Source: Pseudomonas sp. MM213
GTDB taxonomy: Bacteria > Pseudomonadota > Gammaproteobacteria > Pseudomonadales > Pseudomonadaceae
DNA length: 64,000 bases
Assembly (NCBI RefSeq): GCF_020423045.1
Contig: NZ_CP081943.1
Coordinates: forward strand, 248,001 to 312,000
Direction: 5' to 3'
A model generated the notes under the pieces. That model was not told the DNA's origin. It made no database searches and was given only the letters and a program-made list of their open reading frames with translations. The translations under genes were made by a program, and so were the position numbers. This document shows, piece after piece, positions 36,378-45,394 of this stretch (position 1 is its first letter; each line of letters opens with the position of its first letter).

Positions 36378-37916
36378 ATGAAGATTCGCTCACAAATCGG
36401 CATGGTGCTGAACCTGGACAAGTGCATCGGTTGCCACACTTGCTCGATCACCTGCAAAAACGTCTGGACCAGCCGTGAAGGCATGGAATACGCCTGGTTC
36501 AACAACGTCGAAAGCAAACCCGGGATCGGCTACCCGAAAGAATGGGAAAACCAGGACAAGTGGAAGGGCGGCTGGATCCGCAATGCCAACGGCTCGATCA
36601 ACCCGCGCATCGGCGGCAAGTTCCGCGTGTTGGCCAACATCTTTGCCAACCCGGACCTGCCGAGCCTCGACGACTACTACGAGCCGTTCGACTTCGATTA
36701 CCAACACCTGCACACCGCACCGCTGGGCGAGCATCAGCCGACGGCGCGCCCACGCTCGCTGGTCTCCGGCAAGCGCATGGAGAAAATCGAGTGGGGCCCG
36801 AACTGGGAAGAAATCCTCGGCACCGAATTCGCCAAGCGTCGCAAGGACAAGAACTTCGACAAGATCCAGGCGGACATTTACGGCGAGTACGAAAACACCT
36901 TCATGATGTATTTGCCGCGCCTGTGCGAGCACTGCCTCAACCCGGCGTGTGCGGCATCGTGCCCGAGCGGGGCGATCTACAAGCGTGAAGAAGACGGCAT
37001 TGTCCTGATCGACCAGGAAAAATGCCGTGGCTGGCGCATGTGCATCAGCGGCTGCCCGTACAAGAAAATCTACTTCAACTGGAAAAGCGGCAAGTCCGAG
37101 AAGTGCATTTTCTGCTACCCGCGTATCGAAGCCGGGATGCCGACCGTATGCGCCGAAACGTGCGTCGGTCGTATCCGTTACCTCGGCGTGTTGCTGTATG
37201 ACGCCGACCGCATCAGCGAAGTCGCGAGCACCGCCAATGAGCAGGATCTGTACGAAAAACAACTGGAGATCTTCCTCGATCCGAATGACCCGGCTGTGAT
37301 CCGTCAGGCCCTGGCAGACGGTGTACCGCAGTCCGTGATCGATTCCGCCCAGCGTTCGCCGGTCTACAAAATGGCCGTGGACTGGAAACTCGCGCTGCCG
37401 CTGCACCCGGAATACCGCACCTTGCCGATGGTCTGGTACGTACCGCCACTGTCGCCGATTCAAAACGCTGCAACTGCCGGCACCGTCGGCATGAACGGGG
37501 TGATTCCGGACGTCGACAGCCTGCGTATTCCGCTGAAGTACCTGGCCAACCTGCTGACTGCCGGCGATGAAAAACCGGTCAAGCGTGCGTTGAAACGCTT
37601 GCTGGCGATGCGTGCCTACAAGCGTTCCGAGCAAGTCGATGGCGTGCAAGACCTGCAAGTGCTGGCGGACGTCGGTTTGAGCGTGGACCAGGTCGAGGAA
37701 ATGTACCGCTACCTGGCCATCGCCAACTATGAGGACCGCTTTGTGGTACCGACCGCCCACCGCGAAGACGCCATGAGCGACGCCTTTGCCGAACGCTCCG
37801 GTTGCGGTTTCAGTTTCGGCAGCGGTTGCAGCGGCAGCTCCGACACCAACATGTTCGGCGCGAAAAAGGCCAACCGTCGCGACGTCCTGAAAACCGTGCA
37901 GTTGTGGGAGGAATGA
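36378..37916 (+). CDS. narH: Respiratory nitrate reductase beta subunit NarH
   Basis: A 512-residue electron-transfer subunit with four Fe-S clusters. Cys16, Cys19, Cys22 and Cys26 form CIGCHTCSITC; further groups are CEHCLNPACAASC, CRGWRMCISGC (Trp in place of the second Cys, as in the 3Fe-4S cluster of NarH) and CIFCYPRIEAGMPTVCAETC. GAGGAGAACTG precedes the ATG. It ends with a Gly/Ser/Cys-rich stretch near GCGFSFGSGC. Confidence 0.97.
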   Translation: MKIRSQIGMVLNLDKCIGCHTCSITCKNVWTSREGMEYAWFNNVESKPGIGYPKEWENQDKWKGGWIRNANGSINPRIGGKFRVLANIFANPDLPSLDDYYEPFDFDYQHLHTAPLGEHQPTARPRSLVSGKRMEKIEWGPNWEEILGTEFAKRRKDKNFDKIQADIYGEYENTFMMYLPRLCEHCLNPACAASCPSGAIYKREEDGIVLIDQEKCRGWRMCISGCPYKKIYFNWKSGKSEKCIFCYPRIEAGMPTVCAETCVGRIRYLGVLLYDADRISEVASTANEQDLYEKQLEIFLDPNDPAVIRQALADGVPQSVIDSAQRSPVYKMAVDWKLALPLHPEYRTLPMVWYVPPLSPIQNAATAGTVGMNGVIPDVDSLRIPLKYLANLLTAGDEKPVKRALKRLLAMRAYKRSEQVDGVQDLQVLADVGLSVDQVEEMYRYLAIANYEDRFVVPTAHREDAMSDAFAERSGCGFSFGSGCSGSSDTNMFGAKKANRRDVLKTVQLWEE

Positions 37917-37918
37917 GC

Positions 37919-38674
37919 ATGCAAATTCTCAAAGTGATTTCGCTGCTGCTCGATTACCCGACTGAAACGCTGATCAGCGGCCGCGACGAACTGGAGCAGG
38001 CGATCATTCAGTCGCGTGAAATCAGCCCGAAGCAGCGCGGTGCGTTGTTCGAGTTGCTGGAGCTGATCTGCGCCAATGACCTGATGGACGGGCAGGAGCA
38101 CTACGGTGCGCTGTTCGGTCGGGGGCGCGCGCTCTCGTTGCTGTTGTTCGAACACGTGCACGGCGAGTCCCGCGACCGTGGCCAGGCCATGGTCGACATG
38201 ATGGCGCAGTACGAAGACGCCGGTTTTGCCATCGGCGTCAAAGAGCTGCCGGACTACATCCCGCTGTACCTGGAGTTTCTGTCCACTCGCGAAGACATCG
38301 AGGCCCGCGAGGGCCTGGCGGATGTCTCGCACCTGCTGGCCTTGCTCGCGGCGCGTCTGGAGGAGCGTGAAAGCGCCTACGCCAGTTGCTTCCGGGCGCT
38401 GCTGCAGATTGCCGGGGCCGAACCGCATCAGGCCGTGGCCGACCTGCGTGAGCAGGTCGCGGCGGAAGTGCGCGACGACTCGCTCGAAGCCCTCGACAAG
38501 ATCTGGGAAGAGGAGGCCGTGGACTTTCTCCAGGCCGAACAGCAGGACCGTTGCGGTTCGCTGCCAAGCGCGCCGGGCAAGGCCCGGGAAGAAAGCGCGG
38601 TGCCGTTGCACTGGGTGGATTTTCAGCATGAAGGACTGGCCGCCGCGCCAGTCCAGGAGGTAGGCAATGTCTAA
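37919..38674 (+). CDS. narJ: Nitrate reductase assembly chaperone NarJ
   Basis: A 251-residue TorD/NarJ-family chaperone that binds apo-NarG for Mo cofactor insertion. It starts MQILKVISLLLDYPTETL, typical of NarJ, and is helical throughout, with an acidic C-terminal tail. The ATG at 37919 has GGAGG seven bases upstream; an ATG two codons earlier overlaps the narH stop. narI overlaps its end by 8 bases. Confidence 0.95.
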   Translation: MQILKVISLLLDYPTETLISGRDELEQAIIQSREISPKQRGALFELLELICANDLMDGQEHYGALFGRGRALSLLLFEHVHGESRDRGQAMVDMMAQYEDAGFAIGVKELPDYIPLYLEFLSTREDIEAREGLADVSHLLALLAARLEERESAYASCFRALLQIAGAEPHQAVADLREQVAAEVRDDSLEALDKIWEEEAVDFLQAEQQDRCGSLPSAPGKAREESAVPLHWVDFQHEGLAAAPVQEVGNV

Positions 38675-39347
38675 ATGGAACCTGTTGTTGTTCGGGATTT
38701 ATCCCTATATCGCTTTGGCCATTTGCCTGATCGGCAGTTGGGCCCGCTTCGACCTGTCGCAGTACACCTGGAAGGCGGGCTCCAGCCAAATGCTCAACCA
38801 GCGCGGCATGCGCGTGGCGAGCAACTTCTTCCACATCGGTGTGTTGTTCGTGCTGGCCGGGCATTTCGTCGGCCTGCTGACGCCTGCGTCGGTTTACCAC
38901 CATGTCATCAGCACTGAGAACAAGCAGTTGCTGGCGATGGTGTCCGGCGGCTTCTTCGGCCTGTTGTGCCTGATCGGCCTGCTGATGCTGGTCAACCGGC
39001 GCCTGAGCGATCCTCGGGTCCGCGCCACGTCCAGTACGTCGGACATCCTGATTCTGCTGGTGCTATTGGCGCAGTTGCTGCTCGGCCTGCTGACCATCGT
39101 TGCGTCCACCGCGCACATGGACGGTTCGGTGATGGTGATGCTCGCCGACTGGGCGCAGAACACCGTGCTGTTGCGGCCGACGGAAGCGGCGGCCTCCATC
39201 GCTCCGGTCGGGCTGACCTACAAGCTGCACGTGTTCCTCGGCCTGACCCTGTTTGTGTTGTTCCCCTTCACCCGTCTCGTACACGTGATCAGTGCACCGG
39301 TCTGGTACCTGGGACGCCGTTATCAAATCGTTCGGCAGAAATTCTGA
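38667..39347 (+). CDS. narI: Respiratory nitrate reductase gamma subunit NarI
   Basis: A 226-residue membrane cytochrome b with five helices. The two hemes are bound by His in FFHIGVLFVLAGH and in HVFLGLTLFVLFPFTRLVH. It takes electrons from quinol and passes them to NarH. An AGGAGGTAGGCA ribosome site precedes the ATG. The PPIase gene follows after 10 bases. Confidence 0.97.
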   Translation: MSKWNLLLFGIYPYIALAICLIGSWARFDLSQYTWKAGSSQMLNQRGMRVASNFFHIGVLFVLAGHFVGLLTPASVYHHVISTENKQLLAMVSGGFFGLLCLIGLLMLVNRRLSDPRVRATSSTSDILILLVLLAQLLLGLLTIVASTAHMDGSVMVMLADWAQNTVLLRPTEAAASIAPVGLTYKLHVFLGLTLFVLFPFTRLVHVISAPVWYLGRRYQIVRQKF

Positions 39348-39357
39348 GGAGACAATC

Positions 39358-40308
39358 ATGTCAGGTGGATGTGGATGTGGCGGCGGTAACGGCGGCAGCG
39401 GTGGCTGCGGATCTTCCAAACAAGTAGAGGTTGCGGTGCCGGACGATGTCGCGCCGTTTGAAGAGCTCGCGGTTGAGCCTGCGGCGGCCGATGACGCGCC
39501 GGCGCAGTTGATCGCCAGCAGCGAGCAGGAGTGGCCGATCATCAGCGTCAACGAGGTGGTGATCACCCCGGAAGCGATGGCCCAGGAGCTGCAATATCAC
39601 CCGGCCGAAAGCCGCGAAGAGGCGGTGTATCTGGCCGCCAAGGCGCTGGTGATCCGCGAGTTGTTGCAGCAGCGCATTGCCGAACTGGGCGTGTCGCTGG
39701 AGGTCGGTGCCGGTGAGAACGAAGAAGAAGCCGCCACGCGCTTGTTGCTCGAACGCGAGGTGATCGTGCCGCAATGCGACGAGCAAACCAGCCTTCGTTA
39801 CTACGAAAACAATCGCGGGCGCTTTCACAGCGCGCCGTTGCTGGCGGTGCGGCACATCCTGCTGGAGTGCGCGCCGGACGATGCCGAAGCCCGCGAGCTG
39901 GCGCATGCCCAGGCAGAAATCCTGCTGCAACGGCTGGAAGACTTCCCCGGCAGCTTCGCCGAGCTGGCGGTGAAATATTCGGCCTGCCCGTCGAAGGCAC
40001 AAGGTGGTTCCCTGGGGCAGATCAGCAAAGGCCAGACCGTGCCGGAACTGGAGCGGCAGCTGTTCACGCTGGCACCGGGGCTGGCCAGCAAACCGTTGGA
40101 AAGTCGTTATGGCTGGCATGTGGTCAGTGTCGATCAGCGGATCGAAGGCATGCCGTTGCCCTATGAAGCGGTGTCGACGGCGATCCGCACGCAGTTGCAG
40201 CAGGGCGTCTGGCAAAAGGCCCTGGTGCAATACCTGCAAACCCTGATTGGCGCGGCGGATGTTCGCGGTATTCATTTGCAGGGCGCTGACTCACCGCTGG
40301 TGCAGTGA
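39358..40308 (+). CDS. Parvulin-type peptidylprolyl isomerase of the nar operon
   Basis: A 316-residue protein whose C-terminal half is a rotamase domain (VRHILLECAPDD, KYSACPSKAQGGSLGQIS, SRYGWHVVSVDQR), resembling NifM. The N-terminus begins MSGGCGCGGGNGGSGGCGSS, a Gly/Cys-rich segment without a signal peptide, possibly metal-binding. It lies between narI and moaA, as in other Pseudomonas nar operons, so a role in folding of the nitrate reductase is likely. GAGGAGACAATC precedes the ATG. Confidence 0.88.
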   Translation: MSGGCGCGGGNGGSGGCGSSKQVEVAVPDDVAPFEELAVEPAAADDAPAQLIASSEQEWPIISVNEVVITPEAMAQELQYHPAESREEAVYLAAKALVIRELLQQRIAELGVSLEVGAGENEEEAATRLLLEREVIVPQCDEQTSLRYYENNRGRFHSAPLLAVRHILLECAPDDAEARELAHAQAEILLQRLEDFPGSFAELAVKYSACPSKAQGGSLGQISKGQTVPELERQLFTLAPGLASKPLESRYGWHVVSVDQRIEGMPLPYEAVSTAIRTQLQQGVWQKALVQYLQTLIGAADVRGIHLQGADSPLVQ

Positions 40309-40333
40309 GCCTCAAGGCTAACCGGGAGATGTG

Positions 40334-41326
40334 ATGAACGCTGTGATGCAGGATGGTTTTGGGCGGCAGATCGATTATCTGCGGATGTCGGTGACGGACC
40401 GGTGTGATTTTCGTTGTGTGTATTGCATGGCGAAAAACATGACCTTCCTGCCGCGTCAGCAGGTGCTCACGCTGGAGGAATTGCAGCGCCTGGCAACGTT
40501 GTTCGTCGGATTGGGCGTGCGCAAGATTCGCCTTACCGGCGGCGAGCCGTTGATCCGTCCCGGCATTGTCGATCTGTGTCGCAACATCGCCGCGTTGCCC
40601 GGTTTGCGCGAACTGGTGATGACCAGCAACGGCTCGCAGCTGGGCCGCCTGGCGCGGCCGTTGGTGGAGGCGGGTGTTAAACGGATGAACATCAGCCTCG
40701 ACAGCCTGGACGCGCAGAAATTTCGCGCGATCACCCGCAACGGCGATCTCGATCAGGTGCTTAGCGGCATCGAAGCGGCGCGGGATGCGGGGTTTGAGCG
40801 AATCAAGCTCAACTGCGTGGTGATGAAGGGGCGCAACTTCGATGAGGTCCCGGCGCTGGTGCAATACGCCATCGACCAGCGCATCGATATCAGTTTTATC
40901 GAAGAAATGCCGCTGGGCGACGTCGGGCGATCACGGGGCGAATCGTTTTGTTCCAGTGATGACGTGCGCACGTTGATTGCTCAGCGTCATCGTTTGCTCG
41001 ACAGCACGGAAAACAGCGGCGGGCCGGCGCGTTATGTGCGCCTGGAACGCCATCCCGAGACCCGGATCGGTTTCATTTCACCCAACAGCCACAACTTCTG
41101 CGGTACTTGCAACCGGGTGCGGATGACCGTGGAAGGCAAGCTGCTGTTGTGTCTGGGGCAGGACGATGCGCTGGATTTGAGAGGGTTGCTGCGGCGTTAT
41201 CCGCTGGATGACCAGCCGGTGATCAATGCGGTGCAAAAGGCTTTGCGCGGTAAACCGCTGCGCCATGATTTCACTCCGGAGGGGGATGTGCAGATTGTTC
41301 GGTTCATGAATATGAGTGGTGGTTGA
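40334..41326 (+). CDS. moaA: GTP 3',8-cyclase MoaA
   Basis: A 330-residue radical SAM enzyme for the first step of molybdopterin synthesis. [17 protein letters not shown] holds the CxxxCxxC cluster; GGEPLIRPG follows; the second cluster is [18 protein letters not shown]. The C-terminal Gly-Gly is at the end (MSGG), as needed for activity. GGGAG precedes the ATG; a GTG one codon earlier is possible. It ends the narK1K2GHJI-PPIase-moaA operon. Confidence 0.95.
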   Translation: MNAVMQDGFGRQIDYLRMSVTDRCDFRCVYCMAKNMTFLPRQQVLTLEELQRLATLFVGLGVRKIRLTGGEPLIRPGIVDLCRNIAALPGLRELVMTSNGSQLGRLARPLVEAGVKRMNISLDSLDAQKFRAITRNGDLDQVLSGIEAARDAGFERIKLNCVVMKGRNFDEVPALVQYAIDQRIDISFIEEMPLGDVGRSRGESFCSSDDVRTLIAQRHRLLDSTENSGGPARYVRLERHPETRIGFISPNSHNFCGTCNRVRMTVEGKLLLCLGQDDALDLRGLLRRYPLDDQPVINAVQKALRGKPLRHDFTPEGDVQIVRFMNMSGG

Positions 41327-41698
41327 TTTGCCGTAAGTCCAAGCGCCGAGTTTCTGATGGTGTACATATCCATTCCTGCGGTAACGGCCGCTAATGGTTT
41401 CGCTTTTACAGCGAGTCACTTGGAGAAGCGCCAAGTAACCAAGCGCTCTTGCCCCTTTCGTTCGGTGGCTCGCTAATGCTCGCCATGCCCTCGCTCCGGT
41501 CCTGCTCCGTGGGCCCGCCGCGATCGGCCATCCCTGGCCGGGGGCGGCTAACCCGGCATCCATGCCGGGTTGCCCACTGCGCAGAACCTGCGCTCGGCCT
41601 CTCGAGGGGGCGACCACCGCCACAGCCGCCGAGGCGGCCTGAAAGCCGACCTGGCTCTTTGGTGCACGCGTTCCCTCATTCCGGATATGTACACCTAT

Positions 41699-41810
41699 CC
41701 CCTGTAGGAGCCGGCTTGCTGCGGGCGGCGTTCCGACGATGGTGCCCGTCCAGCCAATACATACGTCGACTGACCCACCGCTATCGCCAGCAAGCCGGCT
41801 CCTACACGGG
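41699..41810. repeat. REP pair 1 inside copy D
   Basis: CCCCTGTAGGAGCCGGCTTGC and the inverse GCAAGCCGGCTCCTACACGG. Confidence 0.8.
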
Positions 41811-41833
41811 GATTGGGTTCACACGATTCAAAA

Positions 41834-41937
41834 TTGTAGGAGCCAGCTTGCTGGCGATGGACGTCAACGATAACGCGGGGTTTCTGAATCAACGCGGTGT
41901 CTGGGCGTTTTTCGCCGGCAAGCCGGCTCCTACAGGG
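41834..41937. repeat. REP pair 2 inside copy D
   Basis: TTGTAGGAGCCAGCTTGC, the GGACGTCAACGATAACGCGG spacer, and GCCGGCTCCTACAGGG. Confidence 0.8.
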
Positions 41938-42294
41938 AATCCCATACGCTTTTGATTTCCACCACTCATCAGGCCGAGCGTTAGCTCGCCTTCCGCTTTT
42001 GATCTGAGCGCCCCCTCGAGAGGCCGAGTGGAGGTTCTGCGCAGTGGGCAACCCGGCATGGATGCCGGGTTAGCCGCCCCCGGCCAGGGATGGCCGATGG
42101 CGGCGGGCCCACGGAGCAGGACCGGAGCGAGGGTATGCCGAGCCTAGGCGAGGCACCGAACGAAAGGGGCAAGAGCCCTTGGTTACTTGGGGCTCTTCCA
42201 AGTGACTCGCCGTAAGGGCGAAACCAATAGCCGCCATCACCGAAGAAACGGATATACACACCAAAAACAAATGCTAGGCAATCACCGCCAAATC

Positions 42295-42308
42295 TTGATA
42301 TCGATCAA
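42295..42308 (+). promoter_or_regulatory. ANR/DNR box of nrdD
   Basis: TTGATATCGATCAA is a perfect FNR-type palindrome 87 bases before the nrdD start; a start near 42343 would fit. Confidence 0.85.
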
Positions 42309-42394
42309 TTGCAGATCCGCCCTTTGTACGTAACCTCCACTGCATGTTGTGTTTTTAGATGAATAAAAATCTATATGTAGTATCTGGAGGCCGA

Positions 42395-44410
42395 ATGCAA
42401 AGCACGCTGATCTCAGTAGGAAGTAACCGTCTGCACAAGCGCAACGGTGACCTGGTTGCCTTCGACGCCGACAAGATCCGTCAGGCGTTGATCGCTGCCG
42501 GCAGGGCAACCGGGGAATACACCGACGTTGAAGCCGAAGGCCTGCTCGAGGCCGTACTCGCCCGCCTGGAAGGGCTGCCGAGACTGCATGTCGAACAGAT
42601 CCAGGACCGTGTCGAACGGGTGCTGATGGACGCCGGTTTTTTCTTCGCCATGCGCGCCTACATCGTCTACCGCGAACAGCACGGACGCTTGCGCCGCGAC
42701 CGCCGGACCCTGGTCGAGGTCGCCACCTCCATGAACGAATACCTCGACCGTGAAGACTGGCGGGTCCAGGCCAACGCCAATCAGGGCTATTCCCTGGGCG
42801 GGCTGGTGCTGAACGTGTCGGGCAAGGTCACCGCCAACTACTGGCTGGACGAGGTCTACAGCGAAGCCATCGGCCAGGCCCACCGCGAGGCGGATTTGCA
42901 TGTGCACGACCTCGACATGCTCGCCGGTTATTGCGCCGGATGGTCGCTGCGCACGCTCTTGCACGAAGGGCTCAACGGTGTGCCGGGACGGGTCGAAGCC
43001 GGTCCGCCGAAGCACTTGAGCAGTGCCCTGGGGCAGATGGTGAATTTCCTCGGTACCCTGCAAAACGAATGGGCCGGTGCCCAGGCGTTCAGTTCGTTCG
43101 ACACCTACCTGGCGCCCTATGTGCGCAAAGACCAGCTGGGTTTCGAGCAGATACGCCAAGCGATCCAGGAATTCATCTACAACCTCAACGTCCCATCGCG
43201 CTGGGGCACGCAAACGCCCTTTACCAACCTGACCTTCGACTGGGTTTGCCCGCAGGATCTGCGCGAGCAGATCCCCATCATCGGCGGTGAGGAAATGCCG
43301 TTTGCCTATGGCGACCTGCAAGCCGAAATGGACCTGCTCAACCGCGCCTACATCGAGGTGATGCAGGCCGGCGATGCGAAAGGGCGGGTGTTCACCTTTC
43401 CGATCCCGACCTACAACATCACCCATGATTTTCCATGGGACAGTGAAAACGCTGACCGCCTGTTCGAGATGACCGCACGTTACGGCTTGCCGTATTTCCA
43501 GAACTTCCTCAATTCGGACATGCAGCCCAATCAGGTACGTTCGATGTGCTGCCGCTTGCAACTGGACGTGCGCGAGTTGCTCAAGCGCGGTGGCGGCTTG
43601 TTCGGCTCGGCGGAACAGACCGGATCGCTCGGCGTGGTGACCATCAACTGCGCGCGACTGGGTTATGTATTCAAGGGTGATACCAGCGGTTTGCTCAAGC
43701 GTCTGGACACGCTGATGGAACTGGCGATGGAGAGCCTGGAGGTCAAGCGCAAGGTGATTCAGCATCACATGGATGCCGGTTTGTACCCGTACACCAAGCG
43801 TTACCTCGGCACCTTGCGCAACCATTTCTCGACCATTGGCCTCAATGGCCTGCATGAAATGCTGCGCAATTTCACCGGCGACAAGGAGGGCATGCACACC
43901 GAGCACGGCCGGCAGTTTGCCCTGAGGATGCTGGACCATGTGCGCGCCACGCTCGTGCGTTTCCAGGAAGAAACCGGCCACCTCTACAACCTCGAAGCGA
44001 CGCCGGCCGAGGGCACTACCTACCGTTTCGCCAAGGAAGACCTCAAGCGCTATCCCGACATTCTCCAGGCCGGCAGCGCGCAGGCGCCGTATTACACCAA
44101 CTCCTCGCAACTGCCCGTGGGCTACACCGAAGACCCCTTCGAGGCCCTGGAACTGCAAGACGAATTGCAATGCAAATACACCGGCGGGACGGTCTTGCAT
44201 CTGTACATGGCCGAGCGGATTTCTTCGACCCAAGCCTGCAAGCAACTGGTGCGCAAAGCCCTCGGGCGGTTCCGCCTGCCGTACCTGACCGTGACCCCGA
44301 CATTCTCCATCTGCCCGGTGCACGGCTACCTCGATGGCGAGCACGAGTTCTGCCCTAAATGCGACGAGATCCTGCTGCTCAAAGAACAGCAAACCGGCAC
44401 CGTTCACTGA
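42395..44410 (+). CDS. nrdD: Anaerobic ribonucleoside-triphosphate reductase NrdD, large part
   Basis: A 671-residue class III reductase making dNTPs without oxygen. An N-terminal ATP-cone (about 15-100) is followed by the barrel with active-site Cys in RSMCCRLQLD, and the Zn motif CPVHGYLDGEHEFCPKC near the end. The usual glycyl-radical segment (RV-x-GY) is absent; the protein stops about 20 residues after the Zn site. That segment appears in the 55-codon frame that follows. I chose the ATG at 42395 (GGAGG upstream) over one at 42359. Confidence 0.93.
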   Translation: MQSTLISVGSNRLHKRNGDLVAFDADKIRQALIAAGRATGEYTDVEAEGLLEAVLARLEGLPRLHVEQIQDRVERVLMDAGFFFAMRAYIVYREQHGRLRRDRRTLVEVATSMNEYLDREDWRVQANANQGYSLGGLVLNVSGKVTANYWLDEVYSEAIGQAHREADLHVHDLDMLAGYCAGWSLRTLLHEGLNGVPGRVEAGPPKHLSSALGQMVNFLGTLQNEWAGAQAFSSFDTYLAPYVRKDQLGFEQIRQAIQEFIYNLNVPSRWGTQTPFTNLTFDWVCPQDLREQIPIIGGEEMPFAYGDLQAEMDLLNRAYIEVMQAGDAKGRVFTFPIPTYNITHDFPWDSENADRLFEMTARYGLPYFQNFLNSDMQPNQVRSMCCRLQLDVRELLKRGGGLFGSAEQTGSLGVVTINCARLGYVFKGDTSGLLKRLDTLMELAMESLEVKRKVIQHHMDAGLYPYTKRYLGTLRNHFSTIGLNGLHEMLRNFTGDKEGMHTEHGRQFALRMLDHVRATLVRFQEETGHLYNLEATPAEGTTYRFAKEDLKRYPDILQAGSAQAPYYTNSSQLPVGYTEDPFEALELQDELQCKYTGGTVLHLYMAERISSTQACKQLVRKALGRFRLPYLTVTPTFSICPVHGYLDGEHEFCPKCDEILLLKEQQTGTVH

Positions 44411-44442
44411 TTTCGATCCACTCAACCGCAAGGAGCTTCACC

Positions 44443-44610
44443 ATGATTGCATCGCAAACACTGCCCCAGGCTCAACGTCAACGCTGCGAAGTCTGGACCC
44501 GGGTGATGGGTTATCACCGTCCGGTGTCGGCGTTCAATCCGGGCAAACAGTCGGAGCACCGCGAACGGGTGCACTTCACCGAAAGCGCGGCCGTGGCCGG
44601 GCGCCAATGA
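44443..44610 (+). CDS. Separate glycyl-radical segment of NrdD
   Basis: A 55-residue protein containing CEVWTRVMGYHRPVSAFN then GKQSEHRER, which matches the C-terminal glycyl-radical loop of class III reductases (RV-x-GY...FN-x-GK...EF/H-x-xR). AAGGAGCTTCACC precedes the ATG. It starts 32 bases after nrdD and overlaps nrdG as ATGA. The simplest reading is that NrdD is split in two and the radical Gly is supplied by this small subunit. Confidence 0.8.
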   Translation: MIASQTLPQAQRQRCEVWTRVMGYHRPVSAFNPGKQSEHRERVHFTESAAVAGRQ

Positions 44611-45302
44611 GTCGAATGCTGCGGGTCGGGGGCATGGTGCCCCTGACCACTATCGACTATCCGGGACAGCTCGCTTGCGTGCTGTTTTGCCAGGGGTGCG
44701 CCTGGCGTTGTCGTTACTGCCATAACCCGCAACTGATCCCGCCTCGTGGCACCGAGGAAGTGGATTGGCGGCGGGTTATGGCGTTTCTGCAACGTCGACA
44801 GGACCTGCTCGATGCCGTGGTGTTCAGCGGCGGTGAGCCGACCTTGCAGGACGCGTTGCCCGGCGCCATGGATGAAGTGCGCGCCATGGGATTTCGCATC
44901 GGTTTGCACAGCGCCGGCATCAAGCCGGCCGCGTTCGCCAAGGCGCTGGCCGGGGCCGACTGGGTGGGCTTCGACGTCAAGGCATTGCCCGAGGATTGCC
45001 AGGCCATCACCCGCGTCGAGGGCAGCGGAACAGCCAACTGGCGCAGCCTCGAGCATCTGCTGGCCAGCGATGTCGACTACGAATGCCGCACCACCGTGCA
45101 TTGGCATCTCGTCGAACCGGCACGTCTGTTGACCCTCGCGCAGCGATTGAGCGCGCTGGGCGTCAAACGCTTCGCCGTGCAACTGGTGCGCACCGAGCGG
45201 ATGTTCGATCCGCTGCTGCCGAGCGTTTCGGCACAGGCTTTGCTACCCGATCTTTGGGAGGCGATGCGCGAGTTGTTTCCAGCGTTCGTGTTACGGGGGT
45301 AA
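44607..45302 (+). CDS. nrdG: Anaerobic ribonucleotide reductase activase NrdG
   Basis: A 231-residue radical SAM activase that generates the glycyl radical. The cluster motif is [11 protein letters not shown] near residue 30; SGGEPTLQ follows. The ATG overlaps the stop of the small glycyl-radical frame, which couples production of activase and its target. Confidence 0.93.
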   Translation: MSRMLRVGGMVPLTTIDYPGQLACVLFCQGCAWRCRYCHNPQLIPPRGTEEVDWRRVMAFLQRRQDLLDAVVFSGGEPTLQDALPGAMDEVRAMGFRIGLHSAGIKPAAFAKALAGADWVGFDVKALPEDCQAITRVEGSGTANWRSLEHLLASDVDYECRTTVHWHLVEPARLLTLAQRLSALGVKRFAVQLVRTERMFDPLLPSVSAQALLPDLWEAMRELFPAFVLRG

Positions 45303-45394
45303 CCGAACCTGCGAATCAACGTTCAACAGTGACATCCACCATGAATTTCAAATGCGCTGCCAATCAGGCAGGTATCAAACTGGGAGCATTTGAT

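Larger units (their letters stand above)
41362..42259. repeat. Composite palindromic repeat, copy D
   Basis: Left arm about 41364-41613 and right arm about 42010-42256, with type-2 inner segment left, type-1 right and two REP pairs between. Left flank GATGGTGTACATATCC and right flank GGATATACACACC are inverted, as at copy C. It fills most of the moaA-nrdD gap. Confidence 0.85.

Noticed and set aside
36378..37916. Trp replacing a cluster Cys in NarH (CRGWRMC) as a defect
   Set aside because: This is the normal pattern for the 3Fe-4S cluster in NarH.
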